NCBI RefSeq assembly: GCF_000219535.2
Contig: NZ_CP007806.1
Span: forward strand, 2,514,501-2,578,500
Reading direction: 5' to 3'
Source of the DNA: Brevibacillus laterosporus LMG 15441
Lineage (GTDB): Bacteria > Bacillota > Bacilli > Brevibacillales > Brevibacillaceae
DNA: 64,000 nt
The stretch's first letter is position 1; every line of letters begins with the position of its first letter. The notes below the pieces were generated by a model. That model saw only the letters and a list, made by a program, of their open reading frames with translations, ran no database searches and was not told where the DNA came from. Shown here one piece after another: positions 27,126-36,600 of the stretch. The position numbers and the translations under genes were made by a program.

Positions 27126-28496
27126 TTACTGGCTCTCCTCTATTTGTGAAAAGGAAGTATGGGATGTTTTCCCTAGCTGCAACTGATTTTCTTTTCCTTT
27201 CCCCCATAAAAATCCAATGCATGCACCAATTAAGGCTGGTAGCACCCACCCTATTCCTTGCTCATACAACGGAAGGTAACGATATATGTTTGTAATGAAC
27301 GAAACATCTATGAATTTACTTTGCTGTAAGGCGTCTACTAAACTAATCATAGCCGTTCCCAGCAAGCTCATTTTATAAACTGACTTGTATCCTTTAAAAA
27401 GGGAATGTCCAAAGGATAAAATGATTAAAACAATTGTTAATGGGTAAATCACTAACAGAATGGGTACTGAAAAAACAATAATTTGATTAAGTCCCAAATT
27501 AGCAATAATCATACTCGTAAAGCACACGATTCCCGTCCACACCGTATAAGAAAAACGTGGCATAAGCTTTGCGAAATACTGTCCGCAGGAGGTTATCAGG
27601 CCAACCGATGTTGTAATACAAGCAAGAGTAAATACTGTTCCTAGTAAGATTGTTCCGTATTGTCCAAATAAATTGGTGGAAACAGCCGTCAAAATTTCTC
27701 CTCCATTTTGATAAGAAGGCAATAAGCTTTGGCTAACCGCCCCTAAATACCCCAGCATAAGATAGATTATAGCTAGTAGGAATCCAGCAAATACCCCTGT
27801 TCTCATCGTAAGACGGGCAATTTGCTTTTTATTCGAGATATTTTTTCTCTCAAAGGCTGCAACGATTACTCCTCCAAATAGTAATGCAGCTAATGTATCC
27901 ATTGTCATATAGCCTTCCATAAAGCCTTTGAAGGTAGCGGACTGTTGGTACGCCTCAACTGCTTTCCCAAAATCACCAATCGGATAAAACTGGCTTTGTA
28001 TAAAAATGATTGTAATCATGCTAAGTAAAATAGGGGTTAAAATTTTTCCAATACGTGCAAACATCTTAGAAGGATTGAGACAGAGCCAAAAATTGATGAC
28101 AAAATAAATAACTGTATACACTGTTAATGTCAATGAATTAGCACGTAAAAAATCAGGTAAAAAGGGAACAACACCCATTTCAAATGCAACGTTACCTGCA
28201 CGCGGTATAACTAAAAAGGGCCCCAAGCATAAGTAAGTCGTCAAGGTAAATACGATAGCAAAAATAGGATGCACCCGATTCGTTAAGACATCTAAGCCCC
28301 CACTTTTCGCAATCGCAGTTACCCCTAAGATTGGTAGGCCAACAGCAGTAATGAGAAAGCCAAGCATAGCCTGCCATAAATTTTCGCCTGCCGAAAAGCC
28401 CAGTGCAGGGGGAAATACTAGATTACCTGCTCCAAAAAATAAAGCGAATAACATAAGTCCAATATACAACTGTTCCTTCCATGATAGCTGTTTCAT
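27126..28496 (-). CDS. brnQ: Branched-chain amino acid:cation symporter BrnQ
   Basis: 456 residues, about 12 membrane helices, LIVCS family. The N-terminal signature LFFGAGNLVFPPALG is diagnostic; further matches are GGLDVLTNR and GPFLVIPR-like segments. It imports leucine, isoleucine and valine with Na+ or H+. The start MKQLSWKEQ at 28494-28496 is chosen over a longer in-frame ORF because AAGGAGAAG lies just upstream and because the longer reading would translate through the T-box terminator. Expression appears controlled by two tandem T-box elements (28514-29118) after a consensus promoter. It is next to, and on the same strand as, an NRPS operon that consumes Val and Leu, so it may help feed that pathway, though it is primarily a housekeeping transporter. 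Confidence 0.92.
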   Translation of the reverse strand: MKQLSWKEQLYIGLMLFALFFGAGNLVFPPALGFSAGENLWQAMLGFLITAVGLPILGVTAIAKSGGLDVLTNRVHPIFAIVFTLTTYLCLGPFLVIPRAGNVAFEMGVVPFLPDFLRANSLTLTVYTVIYFVINFWLCLNPSKMFARIGKILTPILLSMITIIFIQSQFYPIGDFGKAVEAYQQSATFKGFMEGYMTMDTLAALLFGGVIVAAFERKNISNKKQIARLTMRTGVFAGFLLAIIYLMLGYLGAVSQSLLPSYQNGGEILTAVSTNLFGQYGTILLGTVFTLACITTSVGLITSCGQYFAKLMPRFSYTVWTGIVCFTSMIIANLGLNQIIVFSVPILLVIYPLTIVLIILSFGHSLFKGYKSVYKMSLLGTAMISLVDALQQSKFIDVSFITNIYRYLPLYEQGIGWVLPALIGACIGFLWGKGKENQLQLGKTSHTSFSQIEESQ

Positions 28497-28513
28497 TTTT
28501 CTTCTCCTTTTTC

Positions 28514-28795
28514 TCAAAAAAATAAAACCTCTCGCCTTATCATCGTAAAAATGATGACTGAGGCGAGAGGTTCGCGGTACCACCCAGTTTTCTCTAATTC
28601 ACTCACGAGAATTAGACATTATGAAGTCATAGACTTTCATCCTATAACGTGGATCACTCGGTGTATATTACTTGGGCATTTGCTTTTCACATACACTGCT
28701 CATAGGCGACTTCGGAAAAAGATAGTGACCGTTCTCTCAGCCGTGGAACGGATTTCTGTACATCTAGAGCTTCTTTCTACTACTCCTATTCATTG
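28514..28795 (-). promoter_or_regulatory. T-box riboswitch 1 (brnQ-proximal), probable Val specifier
   Basis: The conserved T-box GGGTGGTACCGCG is at 28573-28585. The terminator (28514-28570) is CCTCTCGCCT / AGGCGAGAGG with a T-rich tail and competes with the antiterminator formed by the T-box. Stem I closes with ATAGG/CCTAT; the loop above has AGTA on its 5' side and GAAGTCG on the 3' side, giving specifier GUC (28708-28710), a valine codon followed by a purine. Uncharged tRNA would allow read-through into brnQ, whose ribosome-binding site follows the terminator directly. Confidence 0.88.
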
Positions 28796-28829
28796 CAAGT
28801 AATGAAGATATGAAATTTTACATCATTTA

Positions 28830-29118
28830 TAAAAAAATAAAAAACCTCAGAACGAAATGACATTTATCATCTCATTCTGAGGTGTATATTTTACACGGTA
28901 CCACTCAGCTTTCTTGCTTTTTCACAAAAACAAGCTCTGTAAGTCAATTATCATGACTCGGGTCTATTAACGAGACCAACCGTTACTCACTACTCGATCT
29001 TACTCAATCTTTGGCGAGTAAAGCTCAAAGGTGACATTCGATAATCAGTCCGTCACCACCCTTCCAGCCAAGGGGCAGCTCTCTAATCACACACTTGATT
29101 ATCTACTATCCTTTTCAA
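28830..29118 (-). promoter_or_regulatory. T-box riboswitch 2 (promoter-proximal), probable Val specifier
   Basis: The T-box variant GAGTGGTACCGTG is at 28894-28906. The terminator (28830-28882) has CCTCAGAA/TTCTGAGG arms and a long T-tract. Stem I: base AAAGG/CCTTT, then a loop with AGTA and GAATGTCA, then a perfect GATAATC/GATTATC helix; the apical part contains the AGAGAG...GGGTGG elements. The specifier aligned with the one in the downstream element is GUC (29033-29035). It lies wholly 5' of the first T-box on the same transcript, so both must be read through for brnQ to be expressed. Confidence 0.85.
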
Positions 29119-29170
29119 TGCCTTTTATATGTAAATGTTAACAAGCAGGAAACATAGTTGCTTTTTATTA

Positions 29171-29198
29171 ATTATAGTCAGCTTTTTGCTACTGTCAA
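29171..29198 (-). promoter_or_regulatory. Sigma-A promoter of the tandem T-box/brnQ transcript
   Basis: TTGACA (29193-29198) and TATAAT (29171-29176), both perfect consensus, spacer 16 nt, on the minus strand. Transcription would begin near 29164, giving a leader of about 670 nt before brnQ. No terminator is visible between the ABC exporter stop (29237) and this promoter, so some read-through from the NRPS operon is possible. Confidence 0.8.
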
Positions 29199-29236
29199 GC
29201 GGTACGTTGTTATTTTTGCTATGAGAGAAAAAATGG

Positions 29237-31021
29237 TTAAACAGAAGATGCTTTAAGCCCATGCTCCTCTGAAAGGCTTGTTTGCATCTTATACAAGGTA
29301 GAGTAAAACCCATTTTTCGAAAGAAGTTCTTGATGGCGCCCGTTCTCAACCACCTTTCCTTGATCTACAACATAAATCATATCAGCTTCCTCTACTGTAG
29401 AAAGACGATGTGCGACGATTAAGGTTGTTCGATCTTTCATGAGTTCGGCTAAGGCTTTTTGCACCCAATATTCTGATCCAGAATCCAACGCTGAGGTGGC
29501 TTCATCCAATAAAAGGATAGGTGCATTTTTTATAATGGCCCGAGCAATCGCTATTCGTTGACGCTGACCACCAGACAGCATGGCGCCACGCTCCCCTACA
29601 CGGGTTTCATAGCCATTTGGAAGACCCATGATAAAATCATGCGCGTATGCTGCTCTAGTAGCTTCAACGATTTCCTCATGAGTAGCGTCTAGCTTTCCAT
29701 AGCGAATATTCTCTTCAATTGTTCCCTCAAATAAATAAGCATCCTGTGGAACATAAGCGATCAGGCTTCTCATTTCTTGAAGGCTATATTCTCCAATTGT
29801 TTTGCCAAACATGAGGATAGACCCGCTTTTAGCTGGATAGTACCCCAGTAATAATTTAATCACTGTGCTTTTTCCACTGCCACTGGCTCCTACAAGAGCA
29901 GCCGTTTCTCCTTCTACAATCGAGAATGAAAAATCATCTAATACTTTCGCGTCAGAATCATATTCAAAAACAATCTGATTCATTTCTAACACCTTATCCT
30001 TCTGATAAGGTAGCTCATCGGGTAAGGGGATATAACGTTCAGGTTCAGTTGGTTCTGAAAGGAGCTCAATAACACGAGAAGCACCTGAAAGAGAACTTTG
30101 TAGAATCGATAAAACCTGGCCCAGGTGAAGAAATCCTACTGTTACTAATAGTTGCTGTTGAATGATTGCTACAAGAGAGCCTACACCGATTACGTCTTGA
30201 GCAACCATGATAATCCCAAAAACCAGCATCCCACCAAAGCTTAAAAAGTTAATGAAAAAGTTGGTTCCTTCTAACAATGCATTCTTATGACCTTGTTTAA
30301 TTGTTGAAGAGGTTACATGTTCATTCATCTCGATGTAGCGTTGTGTGACAACATGTTTTAAATGGAATATTTTAATAATAGGTAGCCCGGCTAAAAAATC
30401 ATTCAATCTTTCCGTCAAAACTCCTTGTTGTAGTTGTGTTTTATCACTTATCTTACGCACTGATTTAGCAAATCGTGTATTAATATAAAGAGTTACTGCA
30501 CTCAGGCCAACCAGTACTGAAGCAAATCTCCAATCTAATAAAAACATACCTGTCAAGGAACCTAGTAAAGAAATGAGAACGATCGCAATCGTCTTGATAT
30601 GTTCTGAATACGTCCGCTCCATCGTCAGTAAATCATTACTCAATCTGGACATAATATCGCCGGAATGATGCTGTTCATAGTAGCGGGATGGCAATCTCCC
30701 TACTTGTTTAAATAAGATTAGCCTCACATCAGCCATTACCTCTTTGACCGTACGACGATACATATAGCTAAACGTTGGGGACAAGATACTCACTAGCAGC
30801 AGAGTTCCACTAATCATGAGTACCGCACGAATTAACAAAGCGGTATCCCTGCCGCTGCCGCTAGCAAAATCAGTTACATCTTTAAATACAAACGGTAAAA
30901 CGATCACAATACCAGCTTGAATAAATCCGTCACCTAGCATACCAAAAATATATTTCTTCTTTCTAGAACCCATAAAAGATAGCAGATATACAAGTTCGTC
31001 GAGCCATTTTTTTAAGAACAT
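29237..31021 (-). CDS. ABC exporter half-transporter, TycE-like
   Basis: 594 residues: an N-terminal type IV exporter membrane domain (six helices, residues ~20-310) followed by an ATPase domain with Walker A GASGSGKST (~377), Q-loop region YVPQDAYLF, signature LSGGQRQR (~484), Walker B ILLLDEATSALD (~504) and H-loop VAHRLS (~534). It lies last in the decapeptide operon and its start codon overlaps the 3' end of the preceding exporter gene by 10 bp (GAGGAGG 7 nt upstream), so the two are translationally coupled and very probably form a heterodimer. In the tyrocidine operon, tycD and tycE occupy the same place and are thought to export the peptide. No sign of degeneration. Confidence 0.9.
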   Translation of the reverse strand: MFLKKWLDELVYLLSFMGSRKKKYIFGMLGDGFIQAGIVIVLPFVFKDVTDFASGSGRDTALLIRAVLMISGTLLLVSILSPTFSYMYRRTVKEVMADVRLILFKQVGRLPSRYYEQHHSGDIMSRLSNDLLTMERTYSEHIKTIAIVLISLLGSLTGMFLLDWRFASVLVGLSAVTLYINTRFAKSVRKISDKTQLQQGVLTERLNDFLAGLPIIKIFHLKHVVTQRYIEMNEHVTSSTIKQGHKNALLEGTNFFINFLSFGGMLVFGIIMVAQDVIGVGSLVAIIQQQLLVTVGFLHLGQVLSILQSSLSGASRVIELLSEPTEPERYIPLPDELPYQKDKVLEMNQIVFEYDSDAKVLDDFSFSIVEGETAALVGASGSGKSTVIKLLLGYYPAKSGSILMFGKTIGEYSLQEMRSLIAYVPQDAYLFEGTIEENIRYGKLDATHEEIVEATRAAYAHDFIMGLPNGYETRVGERGAMLSGGQRQRIAIARAIIKNAPILLLDEATSALDSGSEYWVQKALAELMKDRTTLIVAHRLSTVEEADMIYVVDQGKVVENGRHQELLSKNGFYSTLYKMQTSLSEEHGLKASSV

Positions 31022-32814
31022 GAGTATACCTCCTCGTCTGCCAACCTTTTATTTTCCCCCTCAATAAATTGCTTTTTATAAAGTCTCGCATATACTCCAT
31101 GTTTCGTGAGTAATTCCGTATGTGTTCCACGCTCGACAATATGTCCCCTATCTAATACCAGCAATTCGTCGGCTTCCTTAATCGTTGAGAGACGGTGAGC
31201 AACAACAAGAACCGAACGATTTCTTATCATCTGTTCAAGTGCTTCTTGCACCAGTGCTTCGGATTGGGTGTCTAATGCGGAGGTTGGTTCGTCTAATAGC
31301 AGAATAGGTGCATCTTTTAAAATAGCCCGAGCAATTGCAATGCGTTGTTTTTGTCCCCCGGATAAGCGTGATCCTCTTTCCCCAGCGATAGTTTCGTAGC
31401 CTTCAGGAAGCTGCATAATGAATTGATGGGCATTTGCTGCCTTTGCTGCGGCAATGATCTCATCTCTTGTAGCATCTGTTTTTCCGAATCCTATATTTTC
31501 GGCAATAGATACGGGGAAAAGATAGGTGTCTTGAGATACTAGGGAAATATACTTACGCATGTCGCTTAGGTTCCATTCCTGTAGAGTGTGTCCATAAACA
31601 GTGATGCTGCTGCCTTCCTTCTCATCTGTCGCGGAGTAAAAACCACATAATAGTTTTAAGATTGTGCTTTTTCCACTTCCACTAGCCCCTACTAATGCAA
31701 TTGTTTTGTTCTCAGATAAAGTAAAGCTAACCCGATCCAATATTTTTTCATGACCATCATAAGCAAATGATACGTTGTTAAAAACAACTGGTTGTGTGTT
31801 TGCTCCCATGTCCAAGCAAGGCTTGTCCTCTTGTTCAATTGGCTGCTCCAGAATATCGAACATACGTTTAGATGCACCCGAAACCTCTTGAACTTGTGCA
31901 AATAATACAGGCATGAGAGAAAGTGGCTCTATAATGTAGGTAAGCAAATAACTAAACAAGACCAAATTTCCTAAATCTAACTCCCCTGTTTGAATTAAAT
32001 ATCCTCCGTATGCGATAAAAAACACGATTGGTGCAGAGAAAAGCAACATACCAGGTGCAGTCATCCATGCCCGCTTCTTTTCTACCAAAATTCCTTTCTG
32101 CAAAACGAGAGCCATAGTAGAAGAATATTTCCCAAATAACACATCTGTTAAATTAAAAGCTTTGACCATATGTATCCCTGCCAGCGTATCTTGAGCGATG
32201 GAGTTAGCTTTCCCGAGGTTCTGTTGTAATTCTTCCGTATGTTTTTGTAAAGGTTTACTCAAAAAATTTATAATCAAAATTGCTACTGGCAAAATGGAGA
32301 TGCTTAACACAACCAATTTCCAATTAGTAGAAACAAGTAAGCAAAGTGCTCCAATAAAAATAATTGGCATATAAAAAATTTGGTAGAAATGCTGCTGCAA
32401 AAAATTCTGTAATACCGTAGCATCGTTTGTTAAGCGAGAGGTAATATCTCCAGAGTGATATTTTTCAACCGCCGAAATAGGCATTTTTTCGATATGATCA
32501 GTAACATTATTTTTTAAATCTCGGAGAGCGTTTGCGCTAAATTTTACGGCTGAAAATTTTATGAAATATTTTGAAACAAAGCCGACAATCGTTAATCCGA
32601 AAATCAGGGTAGCAAAGCTTATTAGCTTCTGATAGTCATTTGTGCTTTCAACCATCGTTCTAATTAAGATGCCCATCCAAATTTCGACTGTCGCTACGAT
32701 AAGAGAAGTAACGATACAGAGAAAAACCCAAAAACGATATGGTTTTACATGTGTTAATACCCACTGGAATACAGGTTTTTTTAGGGGTGCTTGCTCTTGT
32801 TTTTGAAAATTCAT
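31012..32814 (-). CDS. ABC exporter half-transporter, TycD-like
   Basis: 600 residues with the same build as its partner: membrane domain (~25-320), then Walker A GASGSGKST (~378), YLFPVSIAENI after the Q-loop, signature LSGGQKQR (~488), Walker B ILLLDEPTSALD (~508) and H-loop VAHRLSTI (~540). The Walker B Glu is present in both partners, so both nucleotide sites look capable of hydrolysis. The ATG has AGGAG 6 nt upstream. It begins 98 bp after the TE-terminated NRPS, across a stem-loop. It is inferred to export the cyclic decapeptide and give self-protection. Confidence 0.9.
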   Translation of the reverse strand: MNFQKQEQAPLKKPVFQWVLTHVKPYRFWVFLCIVTSLIVATVEIWMGILIRTMVESTNDYQKLISFATLIFGLTIVGFVSKYFIKFSAVKFSANALRDLKNNVTDHIEKMPISAVEKYHSGDITSRLTNDATVLQNFLQQHFYQIFYMPIIFIGALCLLVSTNWKLVVLSISILPVAILIINFLSKPLQKHTEELQQNLGKANSIAQDTLAGIHMVKAFNLTDVLFGKYSSTMALVLQKGILVEKKRAWMTAPGMLLFSAPIVFFIAYGGYLIQTGELDLGNLVLFSYLLTYIIEPLSLMPVLFAQVQEVSGASKRMFDILEQPIEQEDKPCLDMGANTQPVVFNNVSFAYDGHEKILDRVSFTLSENKTIALVGASGSGKSTILKLLCGFYSATDEKEGSSITVYGHTLQEWNLSDMRKYISLVSQDTYLFPVSIAENIGFGKTDATRDEIIAAAKAANAHQFIMQLPEGYETIAGERGSRLSGGQKQRIAIARAILKDAPILLLDEPTSALDTQSEALVQEALEQMIRNRSVLVVAHRLSTIKEADELLVLDRGHIVERGTHTELLTKHGVYARLYKKQFIEGENKRLADEEVYSCS

Positions 32815-32841
32815 CTGCTGCTCCTCTCGAAAAGATAGATA

Positions 32842-32884
32842 GTGATTTCCCCTACAAATTCAAATTCTTTATAGGGGAAATCAC
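32842..32884 (-). other. Intercistronic stem-loop between NRPS-TE and exporter gene
   Basis: Perfect 13-bp inverted repeat GTGATTTCCCCTA (32842-32854) / TAGGGGAAATCAC (32872-32884), loop 17 nt, filling most of the 98-bp gap. On the minus strand it is followed by TATCTATCTTTTC, not a clean U-run. It may act as a partial attenuator or mRNA-stability element setting the ratio of synthetase to exporter. Confidence 0.6.
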
Positions 32885-32912
32885 GAAAACGAAACTTTCA
32901 TCGGTACAACAT

Positions 32913-33660
32913 TTACTTCAGGACAAAAATCTCTTGAAGAATACTTTCGAGCATGGAAGCATTTTTAGGAATCTGTTCACCGCTAAGCATTTTCGAATGT
33001 TCCCCATGGCCACGATAGTTTATAAATTGCTCAGATGCTTGTGCCCACACTTCCTCATTCCATTTCTCAGCCTCATAGGCCGCTATGTTTTCTGATTCAT
33101 ACTCGGATTGGATAAGATGAATGGGAGCCTTTATCCTGCCTTCATTTACCAATTGGTTGTAAAACATCAGATAGCTGAGCATGTTTTGAATAAAGCTTTG
33201 TTTGACAAAATCGTTGGTTACGAACAGCTCAAGATCCTCTCTTGTCATATTAAACATCTCGTTATGAGTTCCTATTTCTGTGAAGAAGGCTTCTATTTCT
33301 TTTCTTGCTTCAATAGCTGTTTGCTCGATTTCTTTCTCCTTCCAATAAGAATCAAATAGTATAATGCTTGACACCTGATGTCCTCGGTTTTCCAACTCTT
33401 TAGCTACTTCAAAAGCTAAGTTACCGCCAGAGGAATACCCCATCAACGTGTACGGGCCCTCAGAATCAATCTGTATCATGGCATTGATATACTGCTCGAT
33501 GCGATTCTCGGCCTCTATGAAGTCAAAGCTATACAAAGAAACATCATGGATTTCTTTAGCAAGCTTTTGATAGAAGGTGCTGTGGGCTCCAATCGGTGTA
33601 AAGCTAAATACAGATCGAATTGTTTCGTTATTTAATAGAATGGGGTGACCCGCGTTTTGC
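32913..33660 (-). other. C-terminal cyclising thioesterase domain of the decapeptide NRPS
   Basis: Type I TE with nucleophile motif GYSSGG (~residue 6312), downstream of T6 and close in sequence pattern to the tyrocidine TE (GYSSGGNLAFEV). Tyrocidine-type TEs perform head-to-tail macrolactamisation of a decapeptide beginning with a D-aromatic residue, which is the expected reaction here. Confidence 0.8.
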
Positions 33661-36600
33661 TCGTACTGCTTATGCAAGATAAATTCTGCCATTTTTTGAA
33701 TCGTTGGTTGCTGAAATACGAGATGCAAAGGCAACTCTTCCTGCATGTACTCATACACCTTTGATATGAGAAGCATTGCTTTTAAGGAATGTCCCCCGAT
33801 TTCAAAGAAATGATCGGTGATGCCAATTTGCTCTACTTCTAATACTTCTTGCCAAATAGCGGCCAATTGTTCCTCTATCATGCTGCTAGGAGCAACATAT
33901 TCTCTTCCTACAACGCCTACATTTTGAGGCATTGGCAATGCTCTCTTATCTACTTTTCCATTAGCAGTAGTCGGTAGATTCATAAGCTGTACGAAATAGG
34001 TAGGAACCATATATGCAGGCAGTGCCTTGGAAACAAATTTTCTCAAATCAGCCAGAACAACTTCCGTGTCAGCTACAAAGTATGCACATAAATATTGCTG
34101 TGCATGTTGATCCTCTTGAGCAGTGACCACTACCTCTCCAACACCTTGATACTGGAGGATGGTAGATTCAATCTCTCCTATCTCAATGCGGAAACCTCGT
34201 ACCTTGACTTGCTCATCTACACGGCCAACATACTCTATCGTTCCATCTGGACGCCATTTGGCTAAGTCACCTGTTTTGTACATGCGTTCCCCAGGTACGA
34301 ATGGATTACGAACGAACTTCTCTTCTGTTAATTCTGGTCGATTTAAATAACCTCTGGCTAGGCCACGTCCTGCTATGCATAGCTCACCTACTACACCGAT
34401 AGGCTGCAAATGATGCTCGGCATTAACAATATAGACAGCTACATTGGCAAGCGGACGACCAATTGTAATCGGTTGGTCTACTTCAATTGCTCTTTGAATA
34501 GTCGTAACTACACTATTCTCGGTAGGTCCATACTCATTGTTAATCTCTATAGCAGGATTTTTTTGTTTAATCTTTTGTACAAGTTGAAAAGATAATTTCT
34601 CTCCCCCAAGAGTGACACAACGTAACTTGCTAAGATCCTCTGTTATAGCGCTATCCACAATGGCATTAAATAGACTTGGAACGCCATAGTAATGAGTGAT
34701 CGATTCAGAAGCAATCAATTTTCGCAGAGCAAATGGATCTTTTGCTTCTTCTTCTCTTGGTAAGATCGAAGTAGCTCCTCCAAGCATGGGGGCAAACAGA
34801 CTGGCAACAAATCCATCAAAAGCAAATGAGAAGATCTGCAACGCTTTATCCTTTGGAGTAAAGGCATACTCGTCTCTTCTCCATTGCAGGCAGTTCACAA
34901 TGGACCGATGTTCAATCATAACGCCTTTAGGCTGTCCCGTTGTACCTGAGGTATAGATTACGTAGGCCAGGTCTATTGGTTTGCTAATCGCTTTTACATT
35001 CGTCCCGTCGGATACATAATTCTTCTGCACGTCTAAATCCAGCCTCGTTATATTAGCTGATGAGCTATAGCTCAAATGGGACTGTGTCAGCAAGAGAGTT
35101 GCACCGCTATCCTGTAAGACATATTCAATCCGGTCAATAGGATAAGCTGGATCAATAGGAACATACGCCGCCCCAGCTTTCAAGATTCCCAATACACCAA
35201 TAATCATTTCAACGGAACGTTCTGCCATAATCGCTACTAGCTGATTAGCAACGACTCCTTTATTGCGTAATGTACGCGCTAATTGATTGGCTTTTTCATT
35301 TAGCTTTTGATATGTTACTTTCTGCTTGTTCCAAATAAGTGCTACTTGATCAGGTGTTTTTCTTACCTGTTCTTCAAAAAGCTGATGAATTGTTGTATCC
35401 TGCTGGTCGTTTTTCTCTGTGTTAGTAAACTCTAGTAAAAGTCGGTTTTTCTCTTCATTCGTCAGCATTTCGATAGAAGCTAATTTCACATCAGGATTAT
35501 CTATGATGGCTCTCATGATCTGGAGGAAATTAGTCAGGAATCGTTCAATCGTTTCCGACTGGTACAATTTCGTGCAATATTCCACACTAATCAGGATTTG
35601 GTCACTTTCTTCAGTAGCGATTAAGGTTAGATCGAATTTAGAGTGCTTTGATTTATTGTCTCCTTCATAGCCGACAAATCGTAGCTCGTCTACTTCTATT
35701 GCCTCTTCGCCTCTGTTTTGGAGAGTAAACATGGTATCAAACATTGGATTTCTACTTACTTCACGTTGTAGTTTCAGTTTCTCCACTAGCTCTTCAAATG
35801 GATAATCCTGATTCTCATAGGCTCGCAATGCATTTCGTTTTACTTCTAATAAAAACTCCCTAAAGGATTTTGATCTAACTGGTTTATTTCGCATGGCCAA
35901 TGTATTGACAAACATCCCAACAGTGCTCTGTAAATCAACATGCGACCGGCCTGTAACCGGAGTACCCACAATCAGATCCTCTTGACCGGAATATTTGGAA
36001 AGCAGCACATTATATGCCGCTAACAAGACCATATAGAGAGTGGTACCTGTATCGGTAGCTATTTTATACAAGCCTTCCATGAGCTCTTTGCCTGTTCCCA
36101 TTGTGATTAAATTACCTTCAAAGCTTTGTGTAGTAGGTCTTGGAAAATCTGTCGGTAAATTTAACACAGGGATTTCATCTGCAAATGTTTGCACCCAGTG
36201 CTCTTCCTGTTTTTTATACATAGCTGTCTGAGACTGTTCATGCTGCCATACAGAAAAGTCCTTATATTGAATCGCAAGCGCTGGTAACATATGCCCCTGA
36301 TACAATTCGATTAATTCATTGATGATGATCCCAGATGATACTCCATCAGAAATGATGTGATGCGTATCTACCAGTAACAAATAACGATCCAATCGGGTTT
36401 GAACAAGCTTGACGCGAAGCAATGGTGCCATATTCAACTGGAATGGTTTAATAAACTCGTCAATGATCTCTTCCAGTTCTTCGTCAACAGCTACCTGATG
36501 GGTAATAGCAAAATCAACTGCTGTATGAATTTTCTGTACAGGAGAACCATTCACTAACTCGAAGGATGTGCGTAGGCTCTCATGACGGTTGATTAACCCT

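Noticed and set aside
28497-28583. Longer N-terminus for BrnQ (29 extra residues)
   Set aside because: It would require translation through the T-box terminator hairpin; the internal ATG has a strong Shine-Dalgarno sequence and gives the family's usual start.
28551-28802. 83-codon + strand frame antisense to the T-box leader
   Set aside because: Explained fully by the structured T-box RNA on the other strand.
29125-29349. 74-codon minus strand frame at the end of the second ABC exporter gene
   Set aside because: Out-of-frame overlap with the exporter's conserved C-terminus, running across the brnQ promoter.
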